This document shows positions 8,695 to 17,204 of a stretch of DNA of 64,000 bases, piece after piece (the first letter of the stretch is position 1; each line of letters opens with the position of its first letter). The translations under genes and the position numbers were made by a program. The DNA comes from Alcaligenaceae bacterium (lineage in GTDB: Bacteria > Pseudomonadota > Gammaproteobacteria > Burkholderiales > Burkholderiaceae_B). The DNA lies in assembly GCA_013416435.1 (NCBI GenBank), contig JACCEN010000007.1, positions 62,001-126,000 of the forward strand. Direction: 5' to 3'. Under the pieces are notes generated by a model. That model was not told where the DNA came from. It searched no databases and worked only from the letters and a program-made list of their open reading frames with translations.

Positions 8695-10857
8695 CTAATA
8701 CACGCCGTAAGACCGCTTGCAGGTCTTGTTCAGGTTGCTCTGGATGACCGCTTCGTCCAGGTGGTTGGTCAGCCCATCGTAAACGCCGCCGACGACAAAG
8801 TCGTAGACGCTGGAGAGTCCCCACTGGGAGGCGATCTGGCGCCAGTTCTCCAAGTCTTTTGCGTCGACCACCCCGTCTTTGTTGCCGTCGCCCGGACAAT
8901 CGGGTTCTGAGGCCAGGATGCGGTCCAGCGTCGCGTGCAGATTGTCATAGATGGCCTGCGTTTCGGTTGTGGGGCTGGCCAGAAGGTTGCGATCGGGCGT
9001 ATCGAGCAGTGGCTTGGGTGTCGCCTGGTCGACCTCGTATAGTTCATCGATCGTGTTGGTCTGGATTTCGTTGACGGCGGGATTGAAGTCGAGGACGATG
9101 TTGCGCACCAGCTTGTAGCGGTCGTTGCGCACGGCCATCGTGACGTCCGGCAGTACGTTGAACATTTCCCGGCCTTCGTTGTATAGCGCATGGTTTACAT
9201 CCGCGCATGTCTCGTACCCCACGCCGTTATTGGGAATCACGCTGTCGTGGGTGTAATCCGCGCCCCACCAGTTGCCTTGGTTGTCCTGGCATACCTCTTT
9301 GGACGGAGCGCTTTGGGTGCAGCTGCCGCTGATCACGCATGGGCCGTTTCTGGCGCCGTGGGCTTGCAGATTGCCGCCGCCCATCGTGAAGTTGATGGTG
9401 CGCAGGCTGGCTTGCTCTGGATTGGCGAGATAGGGCAGCAGGCCCACTGAATCGATGGTGCGCGGCACGGTTTTGTGAGCGTCCAGGCCGGCGATTTCGG
9501 CGAAAAACTGGAATAAATCCACGGCGTTGACCATGTGCTCGACATTGCGGTCGGGCTGGACGACTTGCGGCCCGGCGATGATCAGCGGGTCCCAGACGCC
9601 TGTCTGGTAAGAAGTTCCTTTCGCCTGGGACGGGATGAACGGCTGTTTGACTGCGGTGCCCAGTGTGCCATTGTCGCCGATGATCACAATGGTCGTGCCC
9701 GAGGTCTTGGGGTCGTAGACCAGGCTGCCGTCATCGGCTCGGCCGGCCAGGCCTGTTTCGACCAGCAGCCGCCCGAATTCGGTATCCATGGCTTCCGTCA
9801 TTTTGTCTTGAATCAGCCTGCCTGCTTCCGGTCCGTTGCAATCCCAGTTGTCTGATACGGGATCGTTGCGCATGGAAATCAGGTCGCCCGGCGGCTGCTG
9901 CCAGGGCGTATGCGCCGCGGTGAAGCTGACCGTGGCCATCCAGGGCTTGTTCGCGGGACGCGACTTGATCCAGTTGATCGCCGCATCGGTTTCCAATTGG
10001 GTACGGTATTTTCGGGCGCGCGGATCGGCGAGGGGCACCTCTTCGACACTGTCTCCGTTGATAATAACCAGCGGTGAGACGTAGTACCCGTTGACGCGCG
10101 AAAAGTTCAGTGTAGACGGTGGCTTTCCGCAGAGCTCGTTTGGAACGAAGATGCCGCCCGAGGCCAGGCATTGCAGGCCGGCCGCATCTTGCACAAGCGC
10201 GCTGCGCGTGACAACCGAGCAAGTGTTGTCAGCTTGATAGCAGGCGCCTGTATCCGCGCCGCCGGCCTGCGTGCCGGGTACGAAACCGCAGGAATAAGTT
10301 TTTTCGGGACCTACGCCGCCCGCGGTGGTGTCAACGGAGCCGGGCAGCCCGCCCACCCAGCCATAGAAGTAGTCCCAGCCCGCCACGCTGGGAGTGGCGG
10401 CGCCGGCTTGATTGTTTTCCGGACCTGCCAAGTGAAATTTGCCGAACAGCCCGCTTTCATAGCCTGCCTCCTTCAGCAGCTTGGGCGTCGTCATGTCGTA
10501 AGGCGAGAGCTGGGAATTGGCCAGATCGCTGGGCCCGAGTGCCTGGTTCACATTCGTGCGGAATGGATACCTGCCTGCAAAGAAAGCGGCGCGGCCGGGC
10601 GAGCATTCGGGCATCGACCAGGTATTGCGGAATCGGACGCCTGCCCGCGCGATCGCATCCATGTTCGGCATGCTTGGCGGCGTGGCGCCACCGTAGCCGA
10701 AGGACTTCATCTGATCGATACCGACGTCGTCCATGATGACAAACAGGATGTTGGACGGCGCGGGATCGCTGGATGCGACGTTGCTGTCGCTGCCGCAGGA
10801 AGTCAAGCCTAGCGCGGCGGCCGCCGCGAGTGCCATCGTTGGAAGCGTCTTTTTCAC
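8695..10857 (-). CDS. Exported sulfatase-family hydrolase (lipoprotein) with C-terminal EF-hand-like segment
   Basis: A 720-residue alkaline-phosphatase-superfamily sulfatase. The start is set at GTG 10857 (VKKTLPTMALAAA) because AGGAG lies just upstream; an in-frame ATG at 10878 would add seven residues. A lipobox LTSC ends the signal peptide, so it is probably lipid-anchored. Catalytic features are the metal-binding DD near residue 43, the formylglycine-type motif CSPGR followed by AGRYPFRT (a cysteine-type CxPxR), and GDNG. Near the C-terminus DGNKDGVVDAKDLENW resembles a calcium-binding EF-hand/dockerin loop. The gene stands alone between two repeat clusters. The substrate is unknown; arylsulfatase, phosphonate monoester hydrolase or related activity are all possible. 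Confidence 0.85.
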   Translation of the reverse strand: MKKTLPTMALAAAAALGLTSCGSDSNVASSDPAPSNILFVIMDDVGIDQMKSFGYGGATPPSMPNMDAIARAGVRFRNTWSMPECSPGRAAFFAGRYPFRTNVNQALGPSDLANSQLSPYDMTTPKLLKEAGYESGLFGKFHLAGPENNQAGAATPSVAGWDYFYGWVGGLPGSVDTTAGGVGPEKTYSCGFVPGTQAGGADTGACYQADNTCSVVTRSALVQDAAGLQCLASGGIFVPNELCGKPPSTLNFSRVNGYYVSPLVIINGDSVEEVPLADPRARKYRTQLETDAAINWIKSRPANKPWMATVSFTAAHTPWQQPPGDLISMRNDPVSDNWDCNGPEAGRLIQDKMTEAMDTEFGRLLVETGLAGRADDGSLVYDPKTSGTTIVIIGDNGTLGTAVKQPFIPSQAKGTSYQTGVWDPLIIAGPQVVQPDRNVEHMVNAVDLFQFFAEIAGLDAHKTVPRTIDSVGLLPYLANPEQASLRTINFTMGGGNLQAHGARNGPCVISGSCTQSAPSKEVCQDNQGNWWGADYTHDSVIPNNGVGYETCADVNHALYNEGREMFNVLPDVTMAVRNDRYKLVRNIVLDFNPAVNEIQTNTIDELYEVDQATPKPLLDTPDRNLLASPTTETQAIYDNLHATLDRILASEPDCPGDGNKDGVVDAKDLENWRQIASQWGLSSVYDFVVGGVYDGLTNHLDEAVIQSNLNKTCKRSYGVY

Positions 10858-10993
10858 TGCGGTCTCCTGAGGGCTCATGCCCGCCCCAGGCGCTGGACGC
10901 TGAATATGACGCTACGTCTTTTAACCTAGGCCTATGTTCTTCGTATTAGGATGTCAGGAAAAGGGTAACGGATTATTGCCGGTGGTGCAATAA

Positions 10994-11069
10994 GGGGTCA
11001 GACCCCGTACGGGGTCTGACCCCATGCCTACCCCGGGTCAGGCCCCAAGCTTACTTCGGGTCTGACCCC
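10994..11069. repeat. Palindromic repeat cluster 3 (one perfect, one degenerate copy)
   Basis: A perfect copy at 10994-11023 (loop GTAC) and a degenerate one at about 11035-11069, whose arms are separated by a longer A/T-containing loop. It lies between the livM stop (8 bases away) and the sulfatase promoter region, both transcribed on minus, so it follows the end of the livM transcript. With cluster 2 it brackets the sulfatase gene. Confidence 0.88.
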
Positions 11070-11077
11070 CATCATGC

Positions 11078-12043
11078 TTACTCTTTCTTGAGGCGATGGC
11101 TGATTTCGCCGACGATGCCGCGCCGGAAAGCCATGACGCACAGGATGAAGATCAGTCCGATCACGATGGTGACGGACTCGCCCAGCACCTGGAACCATTT
11201 GATGCCGGTTTCCTGGCTGAGCAGACGGCCGAATTCCCCGACCTTGTTTTCGAGCATGACGACGATGAAGGCGCCGAGCACCGGACCCGTGAATGTGCCG
11301 AGGCCGCCGATCAGGGTCATGAGGATGACCAGGCCGGACATTTGCCAGGTGGCATCCGACAGCGTTGCCGAAACGAAGACCAGGGACTTGCTGGCGCCGG
11401 CCAGGCCGGCGAGCGTGGCCGACAGCACGAAGGCCAGCAGCTTGAAGTTGTCGACGTCGTAGCCCAGGGAAATCGCTCGGGCTTCGTTCTCGCGTATGGC
11501 TTTGAGCACCTGCCCGAAAGGAGAGTTGATTGCGCGCCAGATTACGGCATAGCCAAGAATGAAAATGGCCATGATGAAATAGTACAGATTGAAGTCGTTG
11601 GACAGGTCGATGCCGAGCACGCTGCCGCGCGGTATGCGTTGCAGGCCGTCTTCACCGTGCGTAAATGGCGCCTGCAAAAAGAAGAAGAACAACATTTGGG
11701 CCATTGCGAGCGTGATCATGGCGAAATAGATGCCGCTGCGCCGGATGGCAATGGCGCCCATGACCAGGCCCATGAGCGCGGCGACGGCCGTGCCGAACAG
11801 CAGCCCCGCGGTCGTGGGCATTCCCCAGACCGTGAGCGCGTGGCCGGTGGCATACGCGGCACCGCCCAGGAAGGCGGCATGCCCGAAGGAGAGCAGGCCG
11901 GTGAAGCCCAGCAGCAGGTTGAAGGCGCAGGCGAACAGCGCATAGCACATGACCTTCATGACGAAGATGGGATAGGCTCCGAGGGCCGGCAGCAGGGCGA
12001 TGACGATCGCGGCGAGCAGGTAGCCGATCAGTTGACGATTCAT
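11078..12043 (-). CDS. Liv-type ABC transporter permease, LivM family
   Basis: Second permease of Liv system 2, 321 residues, with the LivM pattern FNLLLGFTGLLSFGHAAFLG and the ATPase-contact loop LKAIRENEARAISLGYDV. The ATG at 12043 (MNRQLIGYLLAA) is used because it overlaps the livH stop (ATGA); the same frame stays open far upstream inside livH but without support. It is the last gene of the livG-livF-livK-livH-livM operon and ends 8 bases before repeat cluster 3. Confidence 0.94.
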   Translation of the reverse strand: MNRQLIGYLLAAIVIALLPALGAYPIFVMKVMCYALFACAFNLLLGFTGLLSFGHAAFLGGAAYATGHALTVWGMPTTAGLLFGTAVAALMGLVMGAIAIRRSGIYFAMITLAMAQMLFFFFLQAPFTHGEDGLQRIPRGSVLGIDLSNDFNLYYFIMAIFILGYAVIWRAINSPFGQVLKAIRENEARAISLGYDVDNFKLLAFVLSATLAGLAGASKSLVFVSATLSDATWQMSGLVILMTLIGGLGTFTGPVLGAFIVVMLENKVGEFGRLLSQETGIKWFQVLGESVTIVIGLIFILCVMAFRRGIVGEISHRLKKE

Positions 12044-12927
12044 TTTTCTTTCCCAAATAGCCCGGCGGGACGCAGCAGCAGGACGATGACCATGATGATG
12101 AATACGACGGTATTCGATGCTTCCGGCCAGAACACCTTGGTCAGGCCCTCGATGACGCCCAGCCCCAGGCCCGTGAGGATGGACCCCATGATCGAGCCCA
12201 TGCCGCCGATCACGACGACGGCGAAGACCACGATGATGAGGTTGGAGCCCATGAGCGGCGATACCTGCATGATGGGGGCCGCGAGCACGCCGGCAAAGCC
12301 GGCCAGCGCGACGCCGAAGCCATAGGTGAGCGTGACGACCAGCGGCACGTTGACGCCGAAGGCCTCCACCAGCTTGGAATTTTCCGTGCTTGCCCGCAGG
12401 AGCGCGCCAAGCCGCGTCTTTTCGATCATGAACCACGTGGCCAGGCAAACCAGGACGGACGCAATGACCACCCAGCCGCGGTAAACAGGCATGTACATGA
12501 AGCCGAGATTGACGCCTCCGCGCAGCAATTCGGGCGTGGGGTAGGGCTGGCCCGATACGCCGTAGAGACTGCGGAAAACGCCTTCGATGAGCAGGGTCAG
12601 GCCAAAAGTGAGTAGCAGGCCATAGAGATGGTCCAGCTTGTACAGATGGCGGATCAGCAGGCGCTCGAGGATGATGCCGAAGAGACCGACGACGAGAGGC
12701 GCCAGGATGAGCATGATCCAGTAGTTCAGGCCCAGGTACTGCAAGCCCATCCAGGCCACGAATGCACCCAGCATGTAGAGGGCGCCGTGCGCGAAATTGA
12801 TGATGTTGAGCAGGCCGAAGATGACGGCCAGGCCGAGCGACAGCACGGCATAGAACGAACCATTGACCAGGCCCAGCAGCAACTGTCCCAACAAGGCCTG
12901 GATAGGAATGCCGAATAAATCAGTCAT
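12040..12927 (-). CDS. Liv-type ABC transporter permease, LivH family
   Basis: First permease of Liv system 2, 295 residues and about eight membrane segments. Signature blocks are GLVNGSFYAVLSLGLAVIFG, INFAHGALYMLGAF and the LRASTENSKLVEAFGVNV loop. The start MTDLFGIP at 12927 fits LivH length; an in-frame ATG at 12975 would add 16 polar residues encoded in the GC-rich hairpin region. I see no strong ribosome site before either start. It overlaps livM by 4 bases. Confidence 0.92.
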   Translation of the reverse strand: MTDLFGIPIQALLGQLLLGLVNGSFYAVLSLGLAVIFGLLNIINFAHGALYMLGAFVAWMGLQYLGLNYWIMLILAPLVVGLFGIILERLLIRHLYKLDHLYGLLLTFGLTLLIEGVFRSLYGVSGQPYPTPELLRGGVNLGFMYMPVYRGWVVIASVLVCLATWFMIEKTRLGALLRASTENSKLVEAFGVNVPLVVTLTYGFGVALAGFAGVLAAPIMQVSPLMGSNLIIVVFAVVVIGGMGSIMGSILTGLGLGVIEGLTKVFWPEASNTVVFIIMVIVLLLRPAGLFGKEK

Positions 12928-12960
12928 GTTGATATTGAATCCGTGGCAGGGCGCGCAGCG

Positions 12961-12990
12961 GGCCCGGGGTGACACGCAGGCCCCCGGGCC
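12961..12990 (-). promoter_or_regulatory. Strong GC stem-loop between binding protein and permease genes
   Basis: GGCCCGGGG pairs perfectly with CCCCGGGCC across a 12-base loop, with no U-tract. It occupies the 93-base gap between the livK-like gene and livH, the same position as the 4713-4740 hairpin in system 1. A role in stabilising the binding-protein mRNA or in partial termination is inferred from position. Confidence 0.6.
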
Positions 12991-13020
12991 GGAGGCGCCG
13001 GGGACCTATGACACTTAGAT

Positions 13021-14232
13021 TTACTTTTTGATTAACGGGCAAGTGGATTCTTCCAGCGAGGCGTAGACCTCGTTGCCGGGAAGCGTGGCCACCTTCTTGT
13101 AGTAATCCCAGGGGCGCTTGGATTCGCTTGGCGCCTTCACCTGCATCAAGTACATGTCATAGACCATGCGGCCGTCTTCACGCACGACGCCGTTGGTTGC
13201 GAACATGTCGTTGATCTTGTTGGACTTCATCCACTTCATGAGGGTGTCGGCGTCGTCGGTGCCGGTTTCCTTGACGCCTTTCAGGTAGAAGGCGGCGCTG
13301 GAGTAGTCCGCAGCCTGGACGAAGGAGGGCATGCGGTTGTGGTCCTTGTAGAAACGCTCGGCCCATTTGCGGGATTCGTCGGATTGATCCCAGTACCAGC
13401 CGGAGGTGAGATATAGTCCTTGAGTGGCTTCCAGGCCGAGCGCATGGATGTCATTGATGAACACCAGCAGGCCGGCAAGCTTCATCGTTTGCGTGACCCC
13501 GAATTCGCTGGCCGCCTTGACGGACGCGATGAAGTCGCCGCCGGCGTTGGCCAGGCCCAGGATCTTGGCGCCCGACGATTGCGCCTGGAGCAGGAAGGAC
13601 GAGAAGTCGGAAACGGCCAGCGGCGCGCGGACGCTGCCCAGCACTTTGCCCCCCGCCTTTTTTACGACTTCGGATGTATCGCGCTCGAGCGAGTGGCCGA
13701 AGGCATAGTCGGCGGTCAGGAAGAACCAGGAGTCGCCGCCGTTCTTGACTACCGCGGACCCGGTGCCGCGCGCCAGCGCGATGGTGTCGTAGGCATAGTG
13801 GATGGTGTAGGGCGTGCACTGCGAATTGGTAAGGTTGGAAGACCCGGCGCCAATGGCGATGTAGGGTTTCTTTTTCTCGGCAGCGACGGCGGCCATGGCA
13901 AGCGCCGTGGACGAGTTCGTGCCGCCGACGAGCATATCGAGTTTTTGCTCATCGAACCATTCGCGTGCGCGGGTCGAGGCGACGTCGGGCTTGTTCTGGT
14001 GGTCAGCAACGAGGAGCTCGATCTTCTTGCCATTGATTTCACCGCCCGCATCGGCAATGGCCATGCGGATGGCGTCTGCGCCCGCCTTGCCATCGAGATC
14101 GGAATAAACACTGGACATGTCGGTGATGAAGCCGATGCGGATGACGTCGTCGGAAATGCCCGCAGCCAGGCCGGGCGTGGCAAAGCCTACGCCCGCAAGG
14201 GCCAGTGCTGCAGTAAGGGTGCGCAGTTTCAT
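13021..14232 (-). CDS. Branched-chain amino acid type ABC transporter, periplasmic binding protein
   Basis: Binding protein of Liv system 2, 403 residues with a Sec signal peptide (MKLRTLTAALALAGVGFATPGLAA) and a type I periplasmic binding fold (RIGFITDMSSVYSDLDGKAG; WFFLTADYAFGHSLERD). ATG 14232 is preceded by AAGGAGA; the longer frame to 14328 has no such site. It is clearly related to the binding protein at 60338-61561 (shared VKIG/IRIGxxTDMSxxY, ADxQNKxDVxxxxAREWFD, DYAFGHSL, LLQAQSS), but less so to the system 1 protein. This subfamily is often linked to uptake of organic acids or aromatics; the ligand is not visible. Confidence 0.93.
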   Translation of the reverse strand: MKLRTLTAALALAGVGFATPGLAAGISDDVIRIGFITDMSSVYSDLDGKAGADAIRMAIADAGGEINGKKIELLVADHQNKPDVASTRAREWFDEQKLDMLVGGTNSSTALAMAAVAAEKKKPYIAIGAGSSNLTNSQCTPYTIHYAYDTIALARGTGSAVVKNGGDSWFFLTADYAFGHSLERDTSEVVKKAGGKVLGSVRAPLAVSDFSSFLLQAQSSGAKILGLANAGGDFIASVKAASEFGVTQTMKLAGLLVFINDIHALGLEATQGLYLTSGWYWDQSDESRKWAERFYKDHNRMPSFVQAADYSSAAFYLKGVKETGTDDADTLMKWMKSNKINDMFATNGVVREDGRMVYDMYLMQVKAPSESKRPWDYYKKVATLPGNEVYASLEESTCPLIKK

Positions 14233-14337
14233 AAGGTGAGTCTCCTTGTCGTGACCGGCGGGATGTGCCGGGAAATCGTTTTGCCTGGTCTGCATGAGTG
14301 GGTGGGGATGCTTTGGGCCGGAAGGCATTGATCGGCC

Positions 14338-15051
14338 CTAGACGCCCAGCAGGATATTGAGCGCATCCTGTTTGGATTGAAGCTCGTTGGCATTGAATTG
14401 TTCGACGATCTGGCCGTGTTCCATCACGTAGAAGTGGTCGGCCAGGGGCGCGGCGAAGCGGAAGTTCTGTTCCACCATCACGATGGTGTAGCCCTTGCTC
14501 TTGAGAGTGGTGATCATGCGGGCGAGGGCTTGCACGATGACGGGAGCGAGACCTTCGGAGATCTCGTCCAGCAATAGCAGGTTCGCGCCTGTGCGCAGGA
14601 TGCGGGCCACCGCCAGCATTTGCTGTTCGCCGCCCGAAAGACGCGTGCCCGGAGAGTGCTTGCGTTCTTCGAGATTGGGAAACATTTCGTAGATTTCGGC
14701 CAGCGACATGCCGCCGCCCAGCGTATCGCCGACGACCGGCGGCAGCAGCAGGTTCTCTTCGCAGGACAGGCCGGCGAATATGCCGCGCTCTTCGGGGCAA
14801 TAGCCGATGCCCAGGTGTGCGATGCGGTAGGTGGGCAGGTTGATGGATTCGGTGCCCTGTATGCGGATGGATCCCTTGCGTGATCCTGTGAGGCCGAGAA
14901 TGGCGCGCAATGTGGTGCTGCGGCCGGATCCGTTGCGCCCGAGCAGGGTGACGACCTGTCCTTCTTCGACTTTCATGTTCACGCCGTGCAGCACATGGGA
15001 CTCGCCGTACCAGGCATGCAGATTGGAGATTTCGAGTGCCGGCTCGTTCAT
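14338..15051 (-). CDS. Liv-type ABC transporter ATPase, LivF family, with Arg-type Walker A
   Basis: Second ATPase of Liv system 2, 237 residues. The signature LSGGEQQMLAVARIL and Walker B LLLLDEISEGLAP are intact, but the Walker A reads GRNGSGRSTTL, with arginine where ABC ATPases have the nucleotide-binding lysine. I recall similar GRNGxGRxT loops in other betaproteobacterial LivF proteins, so this is probably a subfamily trait rather than a loss-of-function mutation. The start overlaps the livG stop by one base. Confidence 0.93.
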   Translation of the reverse strand: MNEPALEISNLHAWYGESHVLHGVNMKVEEGQVVTLLGRNGSGRSTTLRAILGLTGSRKGSIRIQGTESINLPTYRIAHLGIGYCPEERGIFAGLSCEENLLLPPVVGDTLGGGMSLAEIYEMFPNLEERKHSPGTRLSGGEQQMLAVARILRTGANLLLLDEISEGLAPVIVQALARMITTLKSKGYTIVMVEQNFRFAAPLADHFYVMEHGQIVEQFNANELQSKQDALNILLGV

Positions 15052-15821
15052 CAGTGGGCCCCTTCGAGTTCGCCGCTGGTCGTTCCCATGTAGGCTTCCA
15101 TGACTGCGGCGTTGCGTGAGACTTCTTGGTAGTTGCCTTCGGCCAGCACCGATCCGCGGGCCAGCACCGTGATCTTGTCGGCGATCTGGGAGACGACGTT
15201 CATATTGTGTTCGACCATGAGTATCGTGCGGCCTGCGCTGACTTTCTTGATCAGTTGAGTGACCCGGCTGACGTCTTCGTGACCCATGCCTTGCGTGGGT
15301 TCGTCGAGCAGCATCAGTTCGGGGTCCATGGCCAGGGTGGTGGCGATTTCCAGGGCGCGCTTGCGGCCATAGGGTAGATTGACCGTGCGCTCGTCTGCGA
15401 AGTCGGCCAGATCGACCTGTTCGAGCAGGGCGCGAGCGGCATCATTGAGGCGGTCGAGCGTTCTATGGCTGCGCCAGAAGTGATAGGACATGCCGGTGCC
15501 GCGCTGCAGGCCGATGCGTACGTTCTCGAGCACGGTCAACTGGGGAAATACGGCGGAGATCTGAAATGAGCGGATGATGCCGCGACGCGCGATTTGCGCG
15601 GGCTTCTCGTGGGTGATCTCTTTGCCCGCGAAGAAGATCTTGCCTGAAGTGGGCACCAGGAATTTGGTCAGCAGATTGAAGCAGGTGGTTTTGCCCGCGC
15701 CGTTCGGACCGATGAGAGCATGGATGCTGCCGCGTTCGACCTGCAGGCTGACGTCGTTCACGGCGACGAAGCCGCGGAATTCCTTGACGAGATTTTTTGT
15801 TTCTAGAATGTGATCGCTCAT
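15051..15821 (-). CDS. Liv-type ABC transporter ATPase, LivG family
   Basis: First ATPase and first gene of Liv operon 2, 256 residues. Walker A is GPNGAGKTTCF, the signature-type motif is NLPYGRKRALEIATTL as in LivG proteins, and Walker B is LMLLDEPTQGM. The operon order livG-livF-binding protein-livH-livM differs from system 1. The promoter must lie between 15822 and nth; that stretch holds two inverted repeats. Confidence 0.94.
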   Translation of the reverse strand: MSDHILETKNLVKEFRGFVAVNDVSLQVERGSIHALIGPNGAGKTTCFNLLTKFLVPTSGKIFFAGKEITHEKPAQIARRGIIRSFQISAVFPQLTVLENVRIGLQRGTGMSYHFWRSHRTLDRLNDAARALLEQVDLADFADERTVNLPYGRKRALEIATTLAMDPELMLLDEPTQGMGHEDVSRVTQLIKKVSAGRTILMVEHNMNVVSQIADKITVLARGSVLAEGNYQEVSRNAAVMEAYMGTTSGELEGAH

Positions 15822-15879
15822 ACCAACCCGCTTGGCTCTTTATACTGTTCAGGCTGCGAAAAGTATGCGAGTTGGCTCG

Positions 15880-15902
15880 GTAAAACGCCATGCGGGTTTT
15901 AC
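15880..15902. promoter_or_regulatory. Inverted repeat upstream of Liv operon 2
   Basis: GTAAAAC and GTTTTAC separated by nine bases, centred about 70 bases before the livG start. TATAAA on the minus strand (plus bases 15839-15844) could be the -10 of livG. The spacing and symmetry suit a dimeric transcription factor, but no specific factor can be named. Confidence 0.4.
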
Positions 15903-15913
15903 ATAGGATCTGG

Positions 15914-15934
15914 AAAACCCTTAACGTGTTTTCT
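15914..15934. promoter_or_regulatory. Second copy of the AAAAC...GTGTTTT motif
   Basis: Reads AAAACCCTTAACGTGTTTT (about 15914-15932), closely matching AAAACACTAATGTGTTTT at 3394-3411 upstream of livJ, including the flanking TGG before it, with one extra base in the middle. It sits about 95 bases before the livG start and overlaps the last codons of nth, so the match is not forced by coding similarity with the first site. Confidence 0.4.
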
Positions 15935-16553
15935 CCTTGTATTCACAAAGGTCCTCGATGCCGCATTGCGGGCACTTGGGCGTGCGAGCCACGCAGACGT
16001 AGCGCCCATGCAGGATCAGCCAGTGATGGGCGTCGAGCAGGAAAGGTTTCGGAATGACTTTTTCAAGCTTGCGTTCGACTTCGACCACGTTTTTACCGGG
16101 GGCGATCCGGGTGCGGTTGGCAACGCGAAAGATATGCGTATCAACCGCGATCGTGGGATGCCCGAATGCCGTGTTGAGCACTACGTTCGCCGTTTTCCGG
16201 CCTACGCCGGGCAAGGCCTCAAGCGCTTCCCTGTCTTCGGGAACCTGGCCGCCGTGCTGTTCCATCAGAATATGACATGTCTTGATCACATTCTTTGCCT
16301 TGGTCTTATAAAGGCCGATGGTCTTGATGTAGTCGCTGAGCCTTTCCTCGCCGAGCGCCAGCAATCCTTGCGGCGTGCCGTGCTCGGGAAAGAATTTTCG
16401 CGTGGCCAGGTTCACGGACCGGTCGGTGGCCTGCGCCGAAAGAAGGACGGCGATCAGCAACTGGAAGGTGCTTGCATATTCCAGTTCGGTCGTCGGGCTG
16501 GGATTGGCGGCTCGCAGCCGCTCGAAGATTTCAGTTCGTTTGGCCTGGTTCAT
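15921..16553 (-). CDS. nth: Endonuclease III (DNA glycosylase/AP lyase)
   Basis: Removes oxidised pyrimidines and nicks the abasic site in base-excision repair. The 210-residue protein has the helix-hairpin-helix motif [19 protein letters not shown] with the catalytic lysine, the catalytic aspartate in [13 protein letters not shown], and the C-terminal iron-sulfur cluster loop [17 protein letters not shown] (C-x6-C-x2-C-x5-C). ATG 16553 is chosen for length and conservation; it lies inside the 3' end of the rnfB-like gene, giving a 23-base overlap and probable coupling. Confidence 0.96.
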   Translation of the reverse strand: MNQAKRTEIFERLRAANPSPTTELEYASTFQLLIAVLLSAQATDRSVNLATRKFFPEHGTPQGLLALGEERLSDYIKTIGLYKTKAKNVIKTCHILMEQHGGQVPEDREALEALPGVGRKTANVVLNTAFGHPTIAVDTHIFRVANRTRIAPGKNVVEVERKLEKVIPKPFLLDAHHWLILHGRYVCVARTPKCPQCGIEDLCEYKEKTR

Positions 16554-17178
16554 TTTTTCGACGCCGCGCGCGGGCCTTGGCCAGCGCATCGGCAATGATT
16601 TTTTGTTTGAGTGCGGAATCGCCGCCCATGCCCGTGGCGATGGGCGCCTTGTTGGCCAAGGTCCGGGCGGCCAGCGCGGATGATTCATGGTGCTGGCCGC
16701 TAAGCCGCTGTTGACGCCGCTGGTGGCGTTCGCGCGCGCGCGCTGCGTGGTCGGGCGTCCACTCGTGAGTGGCGGGAATCATGTCGATGCAATCGACCGG
16801 ACAGGGCGCTACGCAAAGATCGCAGCCGGTGCAGCGGTCCGCCAGCACCGTGTGCATGAGCTTGTTCGCGCCGACGATGGCATCCACCGGGCAAGCCTGT
16901 ATGCAAAGTGTGCAGCCTATACAGTGGGCTTCGTCTATGACCGCGATGCACAGCGGCACATGCTCTCCGCATTCGGGGTCAAGGGGAAGTTCGGGCGTGT
17001 CCAGGATTTCCGCGAGCAGGCGTATGCCCTCCGGGCCGCCGGGCGGGCAGCGATTGATGGCTTCGCCTTCTGTCGCCAGGGCGCGTGCATAGGGCAGGCA
17101 GCCATCGTATCCGCACTTCGTGCATTGGGTCTGCGGGAGTGCGGCATCGATGCGTTCGATGAGTGAAGAGGCTTGCAT
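16531..17178 (-). CDS. RnfB/RsxB-like Fe-S protein without membrane anchor
   Basis: A 215-residue polyferredoxin. The N-terminal Fe-S domain ([13 protein letters not shown] and a later RCPPGG) is that of RnfB, followed by two [4Fe-4S] ferredoxin motifs ([16 protein letters not shown] and [16 protein letters not shown]) and a basic, alanine-rich tail. True RnfB starts with a membrane helix; here residue 1 is already inside the Fe-S domain. No other rnf gene is present. It precedes and overlaps nth, so a role in supplying electrons or supporting the Nth cluster is possible but inferred. The start codon lies 4 bases after a terminator U-tract, with no ribosome site. Confidence 0.85.
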   Translation of the reverse strand: MQASSLIERIDAALPQTQCTKCGYDGCLPYARALATEGEAINRCPPGGPEGIRLLAEILDTPELPLDPECGEHVPLCIAVIDEAHCIGCTLCIQACPVDAIVGANKLMHTVLADRCTGCDLCVAPCPVDCIDMIPATHEWTPDHAARARERHQRRQQRLSGQHHESSALAARTLANKAPIATGMGGDSALKQKIIADALAKARARRRKNEPGQTN

Positions 17179-17182
17179 AAGT

Positions 17183-17204
17183 AAAAAGGGCCCGCGCAGG
17201 GCCC
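17183..17204 (-). terminator. Intrinsic terminator of phaZ
   Basis: On minus, GGGCCC, a five-base loop and GGGCCC are followed by TTTTT (plus-strand A run 17183-17187). The hairpin lies just after the phaZ stop and ends 4 bases before the ATG of the rnfB-like gene. Confidence 0.75.

Noticed and set aside
8695-10857. Genomic island or prophage around the sulfatase
   Set aside because: No integrase, tRNA site, phage gene or transposase is present; only the flanking repeat clusters hint at mobility, which is kept as a hypothesis.
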